64,000 nucleotides of DNA. Origin: Microglena sp. YARC (lineage: Eukaryota > Chlorophyta > Chlorophyceae > Chlamydomonadales > Chlamydomonadaceae). A model generated the notes under the pieces. It was not told where the DNA came from and did no database searches. It saw only the letters and a list, made by a program, of their open reading frames with translations. Each line of letters begins with the position of its first letter. The stretch's first letter is position 1. The DNA is taken from NCBI GenBank assembly GCA_022414725.1, contig CM039463.1:38913369-38977368 (forward strand). Reading direction: 5' to 3'. This document shows, piece by piece, positions 35,083 to 44,608 of the stretch. The position numbers and the translations under genes were made by a program.

Positions 35083-35331
35083 TGTGAATTTCCGGAGTTA
35101 TGTGCAAGGCACAGAGACGAGGGGAAGTCAGTAAGGATAAGATCTTTACAGTTAGATAAAGCATTCGATCAATGCGCTAGGAGAAAGTACTGAGATGCCG
35201 CGGTACCTCATGGTACCTGCATCAGAGTCCGTGCCATAGCTGGCAGCGGCACAGCAGTACAGTGCAGCAGGGAGGGAAACCTGTGCACTCTAAGTCACTC
35301 TAGGTGAGCCGGTGAAACCCGGTGAATAACA
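35083..35331 (-). repeat. 5' LTR of copia A1/A3
   Basis: It is 249 bp. On plus it starts TGTGAATTTCC and ends GGTGAATAACA. Its private variants pair it with the LTR at 12953-13200. Confidence 0.9.
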
Positions 35332-36240
35332 TTGTGAGAGAGAGGGTTCGTTACATAACCTCAGCAAATGAGTAAATTATTTCCGAGACAGGACAGCAGC
35401 ACAGGCTGCTTACCATTCAGTTTTCTTGTTGCATCTTTGTGTATCTCAGATTCTGTCCTTGCCCGTCCGGATCCCAACGAGACCTGCCTGTGGTCATTAC
35501 TTGATTGTGAGAGATCGTGGGTTCAATGAGAGAGAGGGTTCGTTACATAAACTCAGAAAATCACAGCCGAGACAGGACAGCAGCACATCCTGCCGACCAT
35601 CAAATTTTATAACACGGAAGCATGAGGGTTTTGAAGGCACCCCCACAAACCTGAAAACAAACTAGGTCAAGTCCCCAAAAAGGAAACAAACTAGAGGCGG
35701 AAAGAAGAGCGGAAAGGGGAGCGTGAAGGGGAGGGATGCTGAGGCAGGCAAACCAGAGCACCAAGCCCAACAAACACAAGAGAAGTGGGCTGAGCCAAAA
35801 GAGCTAAAAACCAATCAAGGGCACGCGCTATGAGCACCTTAATATGCAGCGATAATGCCCTTAACAGAAAAAAGCGCTAAATCAACCCAGCATCGCCTTC
35901 TTGCAAATAAGGACAAGAGTGCCTAGGAGAACAACCAAACACACCCCAAGGAGTAAGGGGAGACTCCAGATTACACGCAGAGAGTCCACAAAACCAAGCT
36001 AACAAGACTCCGCAAGCACGCACAAACATTGAAGATAAAGGAACCCACCCCCGTTGACAGGGCAGACCTGTTGGCTATATATATGCAGCCAACACATAGC
36101 CTTGCTAGAAAGGCACTACAAAATTTAGTATCCACAGCGCTACAATTTCCACCAAAGGATGTCGTAACCGGCCAGGTCCTAAGGCAGCCATCCTGAAATC
36201 CATAGGTCATCACTCCAGCCAGATATCCGGTATTGGGCTC
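35332..36240. other. low-copy spacer with a 192-bp-spaced duplication
   Basis: No gene is identified. GAGAGAGGGTTCGTTACATAA and CCGAGACAGGACAGCAGCAC occur together at 35339-35405 and again at 35531-35590, with AGAGGGTTCG 192 bp apart. A 97-codon minus frame (35971-36264) has no recognisable motif. This is one of the few stretches not assignable to a mobile element, and it borders the tRNA remnants. Confidence 0.5.
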
Positions 36241-36245
36241 CTCCT

Positions 36246-36313
36246 CCGGGTTCAATTCCCGCAACTCCCCGGGATCCGGGAGTTTGGTTTAGTGGTATGA
36301 TTCTCGCTTAGGG
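36246..36313 (+). pseudogene. tRNA-Pro-like pieces in reversed (3'-then-5') order
   Basis: 36246-36270 reads as a T-arm (CCGGG TTCAATT CCCGC) followed by acceptor strand AACTCCC and a C at the discriminator position. Seven bases later (36278) comes GGGAGTT, perfectly complementary to that strand. It is followed by TGGTTTAGTGGTATGATT and CTCGCTTAGGG (to 36313), a good tRNA-Pro(AGG) D-arm and 5' anticodon arm. The expected 3' anticodon strand GCGAG is not found before the T-arm, so I call it a pseudogene. It could be a decayed permuted tRNA gene, or the end of one tRNA-Pro next to the truncated start of another. Confidence 0.55.
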
Positions 36314-36367
36314 ATCTATCTAATAGCGTCATTCGTATAACTATGAATAAAACAGCATTTTACGAAC

Positions 36368-36730
36368 TTGCTAATTCTCGGACAGGTTTCGTAAAGTGAA
36401 AATCTACGAACCCCCCTCGTAATATGTCATGAGGACCCTTAGTAAACTTTTGTCTATCATCTAAAGCATTTTACGAAGCCCAATTAGCAAATTACGAGGG
36501 GGGGTTCGTAGATCGAGAATCCCCATAGCCTGTTACGAAGCCTATGATCAATTTACGAACTGGATTCATCCCCAAAGCATTTTACGAAGCCTATGTAGCA
36601 GATTACGAACTAGATTCATCCCAAATTGGTACGAATTCCCCCCAAATCCCGGGGAATTCGGAACTCAGCTTCGTAATACACAGTACCCTGCACCCAAAAC
36701 CCATTAATTCCAAGTCAAGGGAATTGTGGT
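36368..36730. repeat. left subterminal motif region of T2
   Basis: TTACGAA-type motifs occur repeatedly. TCTACGAACCCCCCTCGTAAT (about 36403) is inverted relative to ATTACGAGGGGGGTTCGTAGA (about 36492), making a hairpin within the arm. Such motif arrays are typical transposase-binding regions; that role is inferred. Confidence 0.75.
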
Positions 36731-38935
36731 CAACTCACTGACTCACTGACTCCCTAACTGATTGACTCACCGACTTACTAACTCAATGACTCACTGACTC
36801 ACTGGCTCACTAGCTCACTAGCTCACTGAATGATTGACTCACTGTCTCACTGACTCTCTGGCTCACTGACTGATTGACTCACTGACTCATTGACTCACTG
36901 ACTCTCTAACTCATTGACTCACTGACCCACTGACTCACTAACTCACTGGCTCACTGGCTCACTGACTTTCTGACTCAATGACTAACTGACTCACTGGCTC
37001 ACTGAATCACTGACTCGCTGACTGATTGACTCACTGACTCTCTAACTCACTAACTCACTGACTGATTGACTCACTGACTCTCTAACTCATTGACTCTCTA
37101 ACTCACTGACTGATTTACTCACCGACTCACTGACTCACTGACTCACTGCCTCACTAAATGACTCATCGACTAACTGACTCACTGACTCACTGATCAGTTA
37201 GTCATGACTCACTGACTCACTGACTCACTAACTCACAGACTCATAGACTCATAGACTCGCTGAATCACTGACTGATTGAGACACTCACTCACTGACTGAT
37301 TAAGGGCGCCTGGTGGCGCGTCCCGAATGAAAGTAATTGAATCCTCAATTCAGTTTCTTTTAATTAATTTTATTTTAATTGTACCGGTATTGAATGTTGT
37401 TTTATTTTAATTCATTTTTATTCATTTCATTTTAATTTAATTCACGTGATTTGGATGCATGATTTTGCTTTATTTTTTGTCAATTCGAACAGAATTAAAT
37501 TAAATTAAATTTGATGTAATTGAATTTCATGGAATCGATGGATGTTGCAGCTTTGTTGGCTAAAAAGTGACGAAAATGAGAGTTTTTGAAGGGTTGTTGG
37601 ATTTTAAGCAGCGCTGAACGTTCATGCATTGCACATTTGTAGATTGGCTTTATTTTTAAGAATTTGATACAAGAAAAATGAGACCAAATAGGAGTCTGGT
37701 TGATTTTAAGGAATTTTACAAGGTATTTCACGTTTGGGCCCAGCCCAGACGTGAACGGTACGTCCCGTCCTACTGAACGGGTTTTTGGCCAGCGGCAGGT
37801 GGCGTGGCTTGCTCCTACCCCCGCCCGGTCGGTGGGCCCCCGCCCCTGCCCCTGCCCCCGCCCCCGCCCCCGCACACGCACACGCACACGAAGTCACGCA
37901 CACGCACGGCCCTGGGGTGGGGTCCGTGGGCTTATTATAGGAACTGACTCACAGAATCACTGAATCACTGAATCAATGTCTCACTGACTGATTGACTGAT
38001 TAACTGATTGACTCACTGCCTCACTGACTGATTGACTCACTAACTCACTGACGCACTGACGCAATGACACATTGGCACACTGAATCACTGATTCACTGAC
38101 TCACAAACTCACTGACTCATTGCCTCACCAACTCACAGACTCACTGACTCACTGACTCACAGACTCACTTACTCATAGACTTACTGAATCACTGACTGAT
38201 TGAGTCACTCACCCACTGGCTCACTGACTCACTGGATCACTGCATCACTGTCTCACTGACACACTGACTCATTGTCTCACTGACTCACTGATTGATTGAC
38301 TCACTGACTCATTGGGTCACTGACTCACTGACTGATTGACTCATTGACTCACTGACTCAATGACTCAATGACACATTGACACACTGACTCACTGATTCAC
38401 TGACTCACCGACTCACTAACTTACAGGCTCACATACTCACTTACTCACAGACTCACTGAATCACTGACTGATTGAGTCACTCACTCACTGACTCACTGAA
38501 TCATTGTCTCACTTACTCACTGACTCATTGTCTCACTGACTCACTGATTGATTGACTCACTGACTCATCGAGTCACTAACTCACTATCTGATTGACTCAC
38601 TGACTCATTGACTCACTGACTCAATGAATCAATGACACACGAACACACTGAATCACTGACTCATTGACTCACTGACTCACTGAATCCCTAACTCACAGAC
38701 TCACAGACTCACTGGCTCACTGAATAATTTAAGCACTGTCTCACAGACTCACTGACTGATTGTCTCACAGACTCACTGACTGATTGTCTCACGGACTCAC
38801 TGATGATTGATTGACTCACTAACGCATTGAGTCACTGACTCACTTACTGATTGACTCACTGACTCACTGACTCAATGACTCAATGACACACTGACACACT
38901 GAGTCACTGACTCACTAACTCACTGACTTGCTGAC
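36730..38935. repeat. ACTCACTG 8-bp satellite, interrupted at about 37304-37945
   Basis: Long runs of ACTCACTG with variants (ACTGATTG, ACTCTCTA, ACTCATTG) fill 36735-37300 and 37946-38935. The block between is different: AT-rich TTTAATT sequence, then a GC-rich CCCCTGCCCCCGCCCCCGC and ACACGC tract (37830-37905). The block looks like an insertion into the array, but no clean target duplication is seen. Confidence 0.9.
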
Positions 38936-39149
38936 TGCCCCTCCACACTACAGCTCTACATACACTACAGCTAACTCCAGTCAAGCGAAGTAGCACATCC
39001 CCTAAACTCCGGTAACCAGCCCTACCTATTAGATAACTGCCCTCTTGTTATCTTTTTTTAGATAGCTATGCCTCTCTTTCTTGTAACTAACCGAACCCCA
39101 AAGCCCATCTTCCTTCCCATCTCTCTCCGCCTACTGCACAATCAAAATC
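38936..39149. other. unique T2 spacer
   Basis: No repeat or gene is recognised between the 8-bp satellite and the 186-bp repeats. Confidence 0.4.
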
Positions 39150-39960
39150 ATGGAAAGAGTTCAACACGGTCGGCCGACAGGATTGGCGTGGGTTACACCC
39201 CTAGACAGGCACCAGTCAATAATATTGGGTTATGACTTCCCAATGCCTCCATGGTTTGATCTCAGACTGTGCATGTGGTTAAATAATAATTATTATGAGC
39301 TATGGCCAAGAGGAAAAGAGAAGAGAAAGAGTCTGGACAGAATTCGACACCGTCAGATGACAGGATTAGTGTCGGTTACATCCCTGCTGGGCAGGCACTA
39401 TGACATAATCTTGGGTTTTGACTTCCCAAGGCCTCAATGGTTTGATCTCAGACTGTGCATGTGGTTAAATAATAATTATTATGAGCTATGGCCAAGAGGA
39501 AAAGAGAAGAGAAAGAGTTTGGAAAGAATTTGACTCCGTCAGATGACAGGACTAGTGTCGGTTACACCCCTGCTGGGCAGGCACTAAGACATAATCTTGG
39601 GTTTTGACTTCCCAAGGCCTCAATGGTTTGATCCCAGACTGTGCATGTGGTTAAATAATAATTATTCTGGGCTATGGCCAAGAGGAAAAGAGAAGAGCAA
39701 GAGTTTGGACAGAATTCGACACCGTCGAATGACAGGATTATTTAGCGTGGGTTACACCCGTGCTGGGCAGGCACCAGGACATAATCTTGGGTTATGACTT
39801 CCCAAGGCCTCAATGGTTTGATCTCAGACTGTGCATGTGGTTATATAATAATTATTATGAGCTATGGACAAGAGTGCGGAGGTGCCCGGTATTGTTCAAA
39901 CCCAGGACACTGGGGGTCCAGAGGGGGCGAAAGCGAAAAGAATAGAGAAAGAATTGGAAA
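39150..39960. repeat. 186-190-bp tandem repeat, about 4 units
   Basis: GCATGTGGTTA recurs at about 39271, 39457, 39643 and 39833. Each unit includes TTTGATCTCAGACTGTGCAT, TAATAATTATTATGAGCTAT and GACTTCCCAAGGCCTCAATG. The period 186 is divisible by three, so frames stay open across units (plus 39150-39533). I treat this as a satellite, not a gene. Confidence 0.9.
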
Positions 39961-41284
39961 GAGTCCGACACAGTAGGATGATAGGATTACCGTGCCCCCC
40001 CCCCCCCCCCCCCCCCCCCCGCCCCCAACCCTCCTGCGTCCTAGCTGTCAACTTAGATCGGTTATTCAATTTGTCGCGGCAAAACCCTCCGCCCCCTCCC
40101 CCCCCCCCCCCCCCCCCCCCCCCCGGGGGCCCCCCCTACACACACACCCCGCCCCCCCACCCCCAACCCCCAACCCTCCTCGTCGTTCAAATTTCCAACA
40201 AGACACCATCTAGATCTGCGAAATGGCAGACGATTGCGTGCGCCTTCTAAACAATGCTTCGCATCACTGAACCAAACCACTACTGCTTTACTCCTGCACA
40301 GAGCCGCTGTCTTCAACCATGCTACCTGCTGGACCATATTCAATTCGTCGATTAGTACACATCTTTACTTGGGCGAATGTCATGCTTTAAGGCAAGCCGA
40401 TTGAGTGTTGCAATCGAGTGTTGCGGATGGAGAGGGAGGATTCGAATGCCGCAGGTAGTTGCGCAGGTTTGAAAGTCGAAGGTTTGAATCGCTGCTGGTC
40501 CTTTCTTGCCTGATTTCCTTGCAATCGTTTTTCTGACGCGGAACAGTAATGCTAACGACCCGATCCAATGCGCATTGTGTCCAGGCCAAGGTCGACAAGC
40601 AATCCATGACTCAGACGCCGAACCTGCGGCTCTCAGCTGCTTGCTCGGTTGCTGCAACCTGGTCCACCTCCACATGCAGTGGCCGTACCTCCTCCAGGCC
40701 AACCTCCTGCACTCACACCTGCTGCTGTTGCCCTACCTCAACTTACTGCTGCTGTTGCTCTACCTCAACTTCCTGCCCTACCTCACACCTCCTGCTGTTG
40801 CCATACCTCAACTTCCTGTTTGCCCTACCTCAACTTCCTTCCCCTCCCCCAACTTCCTGCACTCCCACCTGTTGCTGTCCATGATGCGCCCACCTGATGT
40901 GTTCGGGGCACCAGTACATCCTAGCTGATTACTTCCAGCTGTTGCATCAGAGGTACGAGGTGCCTCCTTGTTTGTCAATTAAATGCCTGCTTGCCTGCAT
41001 GCTTGCCCGCTTAGTTACCTGCTCGCCTGCTTGAATTCTCTCTGCTGCCTGCCTGCTTCACACCTGCATGCATGCCTATGTACCTCCATGATTGACAAAT
41101 GCCTGCCTGCTAGCTGTCTGATTATTGACACCTGCCTGTTAACTAGGTTCCTGCTCCTGACGCAAGCGACGACAAGAGGTGTATGTATCTTGAAGACAAT
41201 GGGAGAACAACACGAAGAAGTCTCCCCTGACTAGGCTACACAGTGGCAATATGTTGTTATAGAACCAACACATGTGAGTAGATC
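39961..41284. repeat. poly-C tracts and CCT/CTG-rich low-complexity region
   Basis: Poly-C runs lie at about 39994-40020 and 40100-40124. Imperfect repeats of CTACCTCAACTTCCTG(C) lie at about 40735-40865, and CCTGC(T/C)TGC repeats at about 40985-41140. The 40150-40640 stretch is more complex, but its frames show no known domain. Confidence 0.75.
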
Positions 41285-41825
41285 TGAATCATCTGTCTTG
41301 TATGCTGTACCATATGTCATGTACGCTGCACCATTTGTCTTGTAGGTAGAACCATCTGTCTTGTACGCTGCACCATTTGTCGTGTATGCTGAACCATTCG
41401 TCTTGTACGTTGCACCATATGTCTCGTATGCTGCACCAATTGTCTTGTATGCTGCACCATGTGTCTTGTATGCTGCACCATTGGGCTTGTATGCAGCATG
41501 ATTTGCCTTGCTGCACCATGTGTCTTGTATGCTGCGCCATGTGTCGTATATGCTGCATCATCTATCTTGTATGCTACACCATGTGTCTTGTACGCTGCAC
41601 CATTTGTCTTGTACGTTGCACCGTATGTCTTATATGCTGCACCATCTGTCTTGTATGCTGCACCATGTGTCATGTATGCTGCACCATCTTTCTTGTACGC
41701 TGCACCATGTGTCTTGTACGCTGCACCATTTGTCTTGTACATTGCACCATATGTCTTGTATGCTGCACAATCTGTCTTGTATGTTGCACCATGTGTCTTA
41801 TATGCTGCACCATCTATCTGTCTCA
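41285..41825. repeat. 21-bp satellite, about 25 units
   Basis: The unit is TGCTGCACCAT(N)TGTCTTGTA, 21 bp, repeated continuously. Because 21 is seven codons and the unit lacks stops in most frames, long open frames arise on both strands (minus 41317-41883 reads GAAYKTH-type heptads; plus frames read LHHLSCM and YAAPCVL). No start context or conserved neighbour suggests translation. Confidence 0.93.
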
Positions 41826-42852
41826 TCATCGTAATTGCTACCACGTGAACGCTTTCTTGCTTGCTGATTCGTAGATTATTCAAGTGGCTTGTGCTTGGTC
41901 AAGCAACTAATAATCTTCTAACTCCACCTCCTTCCTTTCATGCTGCTGCAGCTCCGGCAGGCAGTGACTTCCACATATTGCGGCATGGTGGACAAGGAGC
42001 AAGTCATCAGCATGCTGGTATGAGTAGAGGGACAAGATCAAGAAGCCTGATGATGGCACTGCACCTGCTGCTATCACTCATCATATAATAGTAGCTATAG
42101 CTAGACTAGCCAGTGGGGGTGGCCGGGGGGGGGGGGCAGGGACAGAATACAGACCATATAGCTAGTCAGAGCTCATCAGGGTACCCTGGTACTTATTATT
42201 TTAGTAGTCAGCCAGAGCACAGGGTACTCATACTTATACCTGATGAGTACCATTTTTCTAGGCCCAATTCATGGGTGCAATTTCCCCCACATATGAGGAG
42301 AATTTGTAAATGGCCAAATTATAATAGCTATTGTTCAATACTACTTTTTTGAATTCGAATTTTTCAGTCTTCAAAATGTCTGTAAATAAAACATTGCAAT
42401 CCATCTATACATCTCGTATGATCCAAAGTCTCCAGTGCAAGCACTGCCTGGAAAAAAAGCCGGGACCCAATCCCTCAAATACCCGGGACCTAACCTAGCC
42501 CAGAGCCCAGGTCCCGAATTTACAGAATAAGAAAAGGGTCGGTCCAGTATTAAATACTACAATCCGGGACCAAATTCCCTGTACAATTCGGGACCAAATT
42601 CCCTGTATTCAAGGAGGGTTATTCCACGAAGGGTGCCCGGTATTTACGAACCAGCACCATTTAGTTTACGAACTGTCCAATCCTAGTTCGTAATAAAAGG
42701 GTGCCGGAATTTTACGAACCAGCTCCATTCAGTTTACGAACCATCAGATCCTAGTTCATAAACCTTAAATTACGATGGGGTGTCCGCTTTTTACGAAGCA
42801 GAGCCCAACATTTTACGAGGGGGGTTCGTAGAATTTTCCAAGCCAAATTCTA
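41826..42852. other. right part of T2, with subterminal motifs
   Basis: 41826-42430 is unique and non-coding. From about 42450, CGGGACC(C/A)AA(T/A)TCCCT-type repeats occur (for example GGGACCAAATTCCCTGTA twice near 42570-42615). From 42640 TTACGAA motifs lead to the terminal repeat. Confidence 0.6.
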
Positions 42853-42945
42853 GTTCGTAAAATGCTGTTTTATTCATAGTGTATAGTGATTATTATTTCT
42901 GCCTTCCAAGCAGAAGAGCGGGGTTCGATTCCCCGATGACGCATC

Positions 42946-43293
42946 TGTAACAGCTCACAATAAACCTAGCAGCTTGAGGGGTTAGTCTAGAGTAACGGGC
43001 TACGTGATGTATGTTTATATGTATGTCGATATGCGTAAGCTAGCAGAACAGTAAGGGTGTTACCTAGGTATGGGATGTAGAGTAGCTCGGATGGAACGTC
43101 TTCGTGGTAGGAGTAGAAGGGTTCGTTCCGAGTAGCTCGTGTCTATGTGCGCAACGTGTGCGTTGTGAGTGATGATGCAGTACATGGGTATGGTACTGTA
43201 TCATGTGCGTTCGTCACGTGGCTTACGGGTACGGTGTACCCATATGCCTTGCTGGACGGCCAGAGTACCCGTGAAGGGTTCTGTACCGTTACA
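42946..43293. repeat. solo LTR at tRNA-Gly 3' end, TSD gcatc
   Basis: It is 348 bp with ends TGTAACAGCTC and CCGTTACA, matching the termini of the gypsy B LTR but diverged inside. GCATC occurs on both sides (42941-42945 and 43294-43298). A single LTR with its target duplication is the footprint of LTR-LTR recombination. The insertion point overlaps the last bases of tRNA-Gly and leaves its acceptor strand intact. Confidence 0.92.
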
Positions 43294-43676
43294 GCATCAG
43301 CCTGCTGGCTGTACCCTCACATCACACGTGATGGCCCCTACAAACCCATGAGTGCCCAAGTATGGGACATGGTAGTAGGGGTATGGGGGATCAGTCAGTT
43401 TTTCGTTTTATACCCTCCCAATATCATGGTTGGGCAAGCCCCTTCAGCCTATTTGGCTACCCCTGGACTGTAACAACATACATTTGAATGGGCAGAACAA
43501 TACACGGTGGGAAGTGAAATGTGAGCCTAATCGAAAATGGGAGAATCCTAGAGTGCTCCCGTCCATAAGTCAAGGCAGGAGTCCCCTCGAAAGCCAGCTT
43601 GTTACAAGTTAATTTGTCAATGCAGAAACCAACCATGGAGTAGGTAGGTGAGAGGGGCCCGGGGTGGCAGCCGTGC

Positions 43677-43892
43677 TCAACTTTTAGATGAGACTCGACG
43701 CACGTACCGGTAGTGAGTCTGTAGTAAACCTTGCACGTCCACGTAAGGCTTTACTAACGACACATGGGAAGTTGGATGCACCTTCCAGCCATCGGGCATA
43801 TATGTACTCAGGGTGAATTTCTTCCCTCTTCTGAATAGCACGGGGAACGACTCACACTTGGCTCGGACTTGGCTGAAACAGAAGCGGCACAA
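43677..43892 (-). pseudogene. relic of gypsy integrase C-terminus
   Basis: The 71-codon frame includes DGWKVHPTSHVSLVKPYVD, which resembles the conserved ..VHPVFHVSLLKPY segment before the chromodomain in Ty3/gypsy integrases (compare gypsy B LHPVFHVGLLKPW). Nothing else of the element is recognisable nearby, so this is a small old fragment. The rest of 43299-43934 shows no gene. Confidence 0.6.
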
Positions 43893-43934
43893 CCTGCCTA
43901 CTATCCAGCTGTCTAATAGTAGGAGGGTTTTTTT

Positions 43935-44188
43935 GTTTTTCCGGAGTTATGTGCAGTGATGAAGTGCACAGTGACGAAAGGAAGTCTTAGAGGATAAGAT
44001 CGTTACAGTAGATAAAAGCATTGGAGGGATGTGCTGGAAGGAAGTACTGAGATGGCGCGGTACCTCAGGGTACCGGCTTCAGAGTCCGTGCCATAGCTGG
44101 CAGCGGCACTGCAGTACAGTGCTACAGGGCGGGAGACCTGTGCACTCTAAGTCACTCTAGGTGAACCGGGAAAACCCGGTGAATAACA
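43935..44188 (-). repeat. 3' LTR of copia D
   Basis: It is about 254 bp and ends GAATAACA on plus, followed by a C7 run (polypurine tract on minus). The left edge reads TTGTTTTTCCGGAG instead of TGTGAGTTTCCGGAG. It is clearly more diverged than the LTRs of A1/A3 and A2. Confidence 0.82.
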
Positions 44189-44608
44189 TCCCCCCCAATT
44201 CCTGGCATTCTTCATATTGGAGAATTCCGGGAATTAGAGGAGTTAAAGAAAACTAGAGGGACTTGGAATATGCATAAGCAGTTATGCTATTTAAGATAAA
44301 ACTGGGCTGACTGTAAACTAATTTAAGAGGGCAGGTATGTATGGAACTCAAATTGAGAAAAGGGTCTGCATTTGGATCTGTGAGAAATGGTCCATAGTGG
44401 ACTTAGAGGAGTTGCTGGGAAGCTGCAGGAGAAGGTTCAAGAATAGCCTGTGGGGCAGGATCTCTTGCCATATCTAAACTTATATAGAAGAAAGCAGTCA
44501 GTCATGATGCAATCAATCAATATTAGGAAAAGTCTGGATCTTGGACTTGTCAGGAAATCTAGAATGGACTCAGAGGGCTTCCAGGAAGCTGCAGTAATAT
44601 TGACAAGA

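Larger units (their letters stand above)
12953..35331 (-). mobile_element. copia A1/A3: one Ty1/copia element split by nested inserts
   Basis: The 3' half lies at 12953-15217 and the 5' half at 32598-35331. The two LTRs (12953-13200 and 35083-35331) share variants absent from the LTRs of copia A2, for example AAGTCAGTAAGGATAAGATC, GGAGAAAGTACT, GCCGCGG and GTACCTGC. The coding halves are consecutive: the left half stops in the INT-RT linker and the right half resumes in the INT C-terminal region, with about 105 bp missing compared with copia A2. The chromovirus at 15218 and the T1 element ending at 32597 account for the interruption. No clear target duplication remains; the left LTR end is altered. 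Confidence 0.85.
36340..42880. mobile_element. T2: 6.5-kb TIR element inside tRNA-Gly, TSD gtata
   Basis: The terminal inverted repeats are 28 bp and perfect (36340-36367 and 42853-42880), beginning ACTATGAATAAAACAGC. GTATA flanks the element on both sides (36335-36339 and 42881-42885). Both subterminal regions are packed with TTACGAA/TTCGTAA motifs (about eight on the left, seven on the right) plus a shared ACGAGGGGGGTTCGTAGA block. The interior is satellite DNA and low-complexity sequence with no transposase frame, so it is non-autonomous. The start resembles the CACTA-like element (ACTATGG..AAACAG), but the 5-bp target duplication differs. I cannot assign a superfamily. Confidence 0.9.
36326..42942 (+). 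pseudogene. tRNA-Gly(UCC) gene interrupted by element T2
   Basis: The 5' piece GCGTCATTCGTATA (36326-36339) and the 3' piece from 42886 to 42942 join, after removal of T2 and one target copy, into a 71-nt tRNA. It has acceptor GCGTCAT/ATGACGC (perfect), anticodon stem TCTGC/GCAGA with loop CTTCCAA (anticodon UCC, glycine), and T-arm GGGGTTCGATTCCCC. The break is in the D-arm, in the internal promoter (A box) region. No intron would be this long, so the gene should be inactive unless T2 is excised. Confidence 0.9.

Noticed and set aside
35505..35535. GGGTTCAATG resembling a tRNA T-arm
   Set aside because: The complementary stem strand is missing and no acceptor or anticodon arm lies nearby.
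35971..36264. 97-codon minus-strand frame MRELNPEEEPNTGYL...
   Set aside because: It starts inside the tRNA T-arm-like sequence and has no recognisable motif or homologue in the window.
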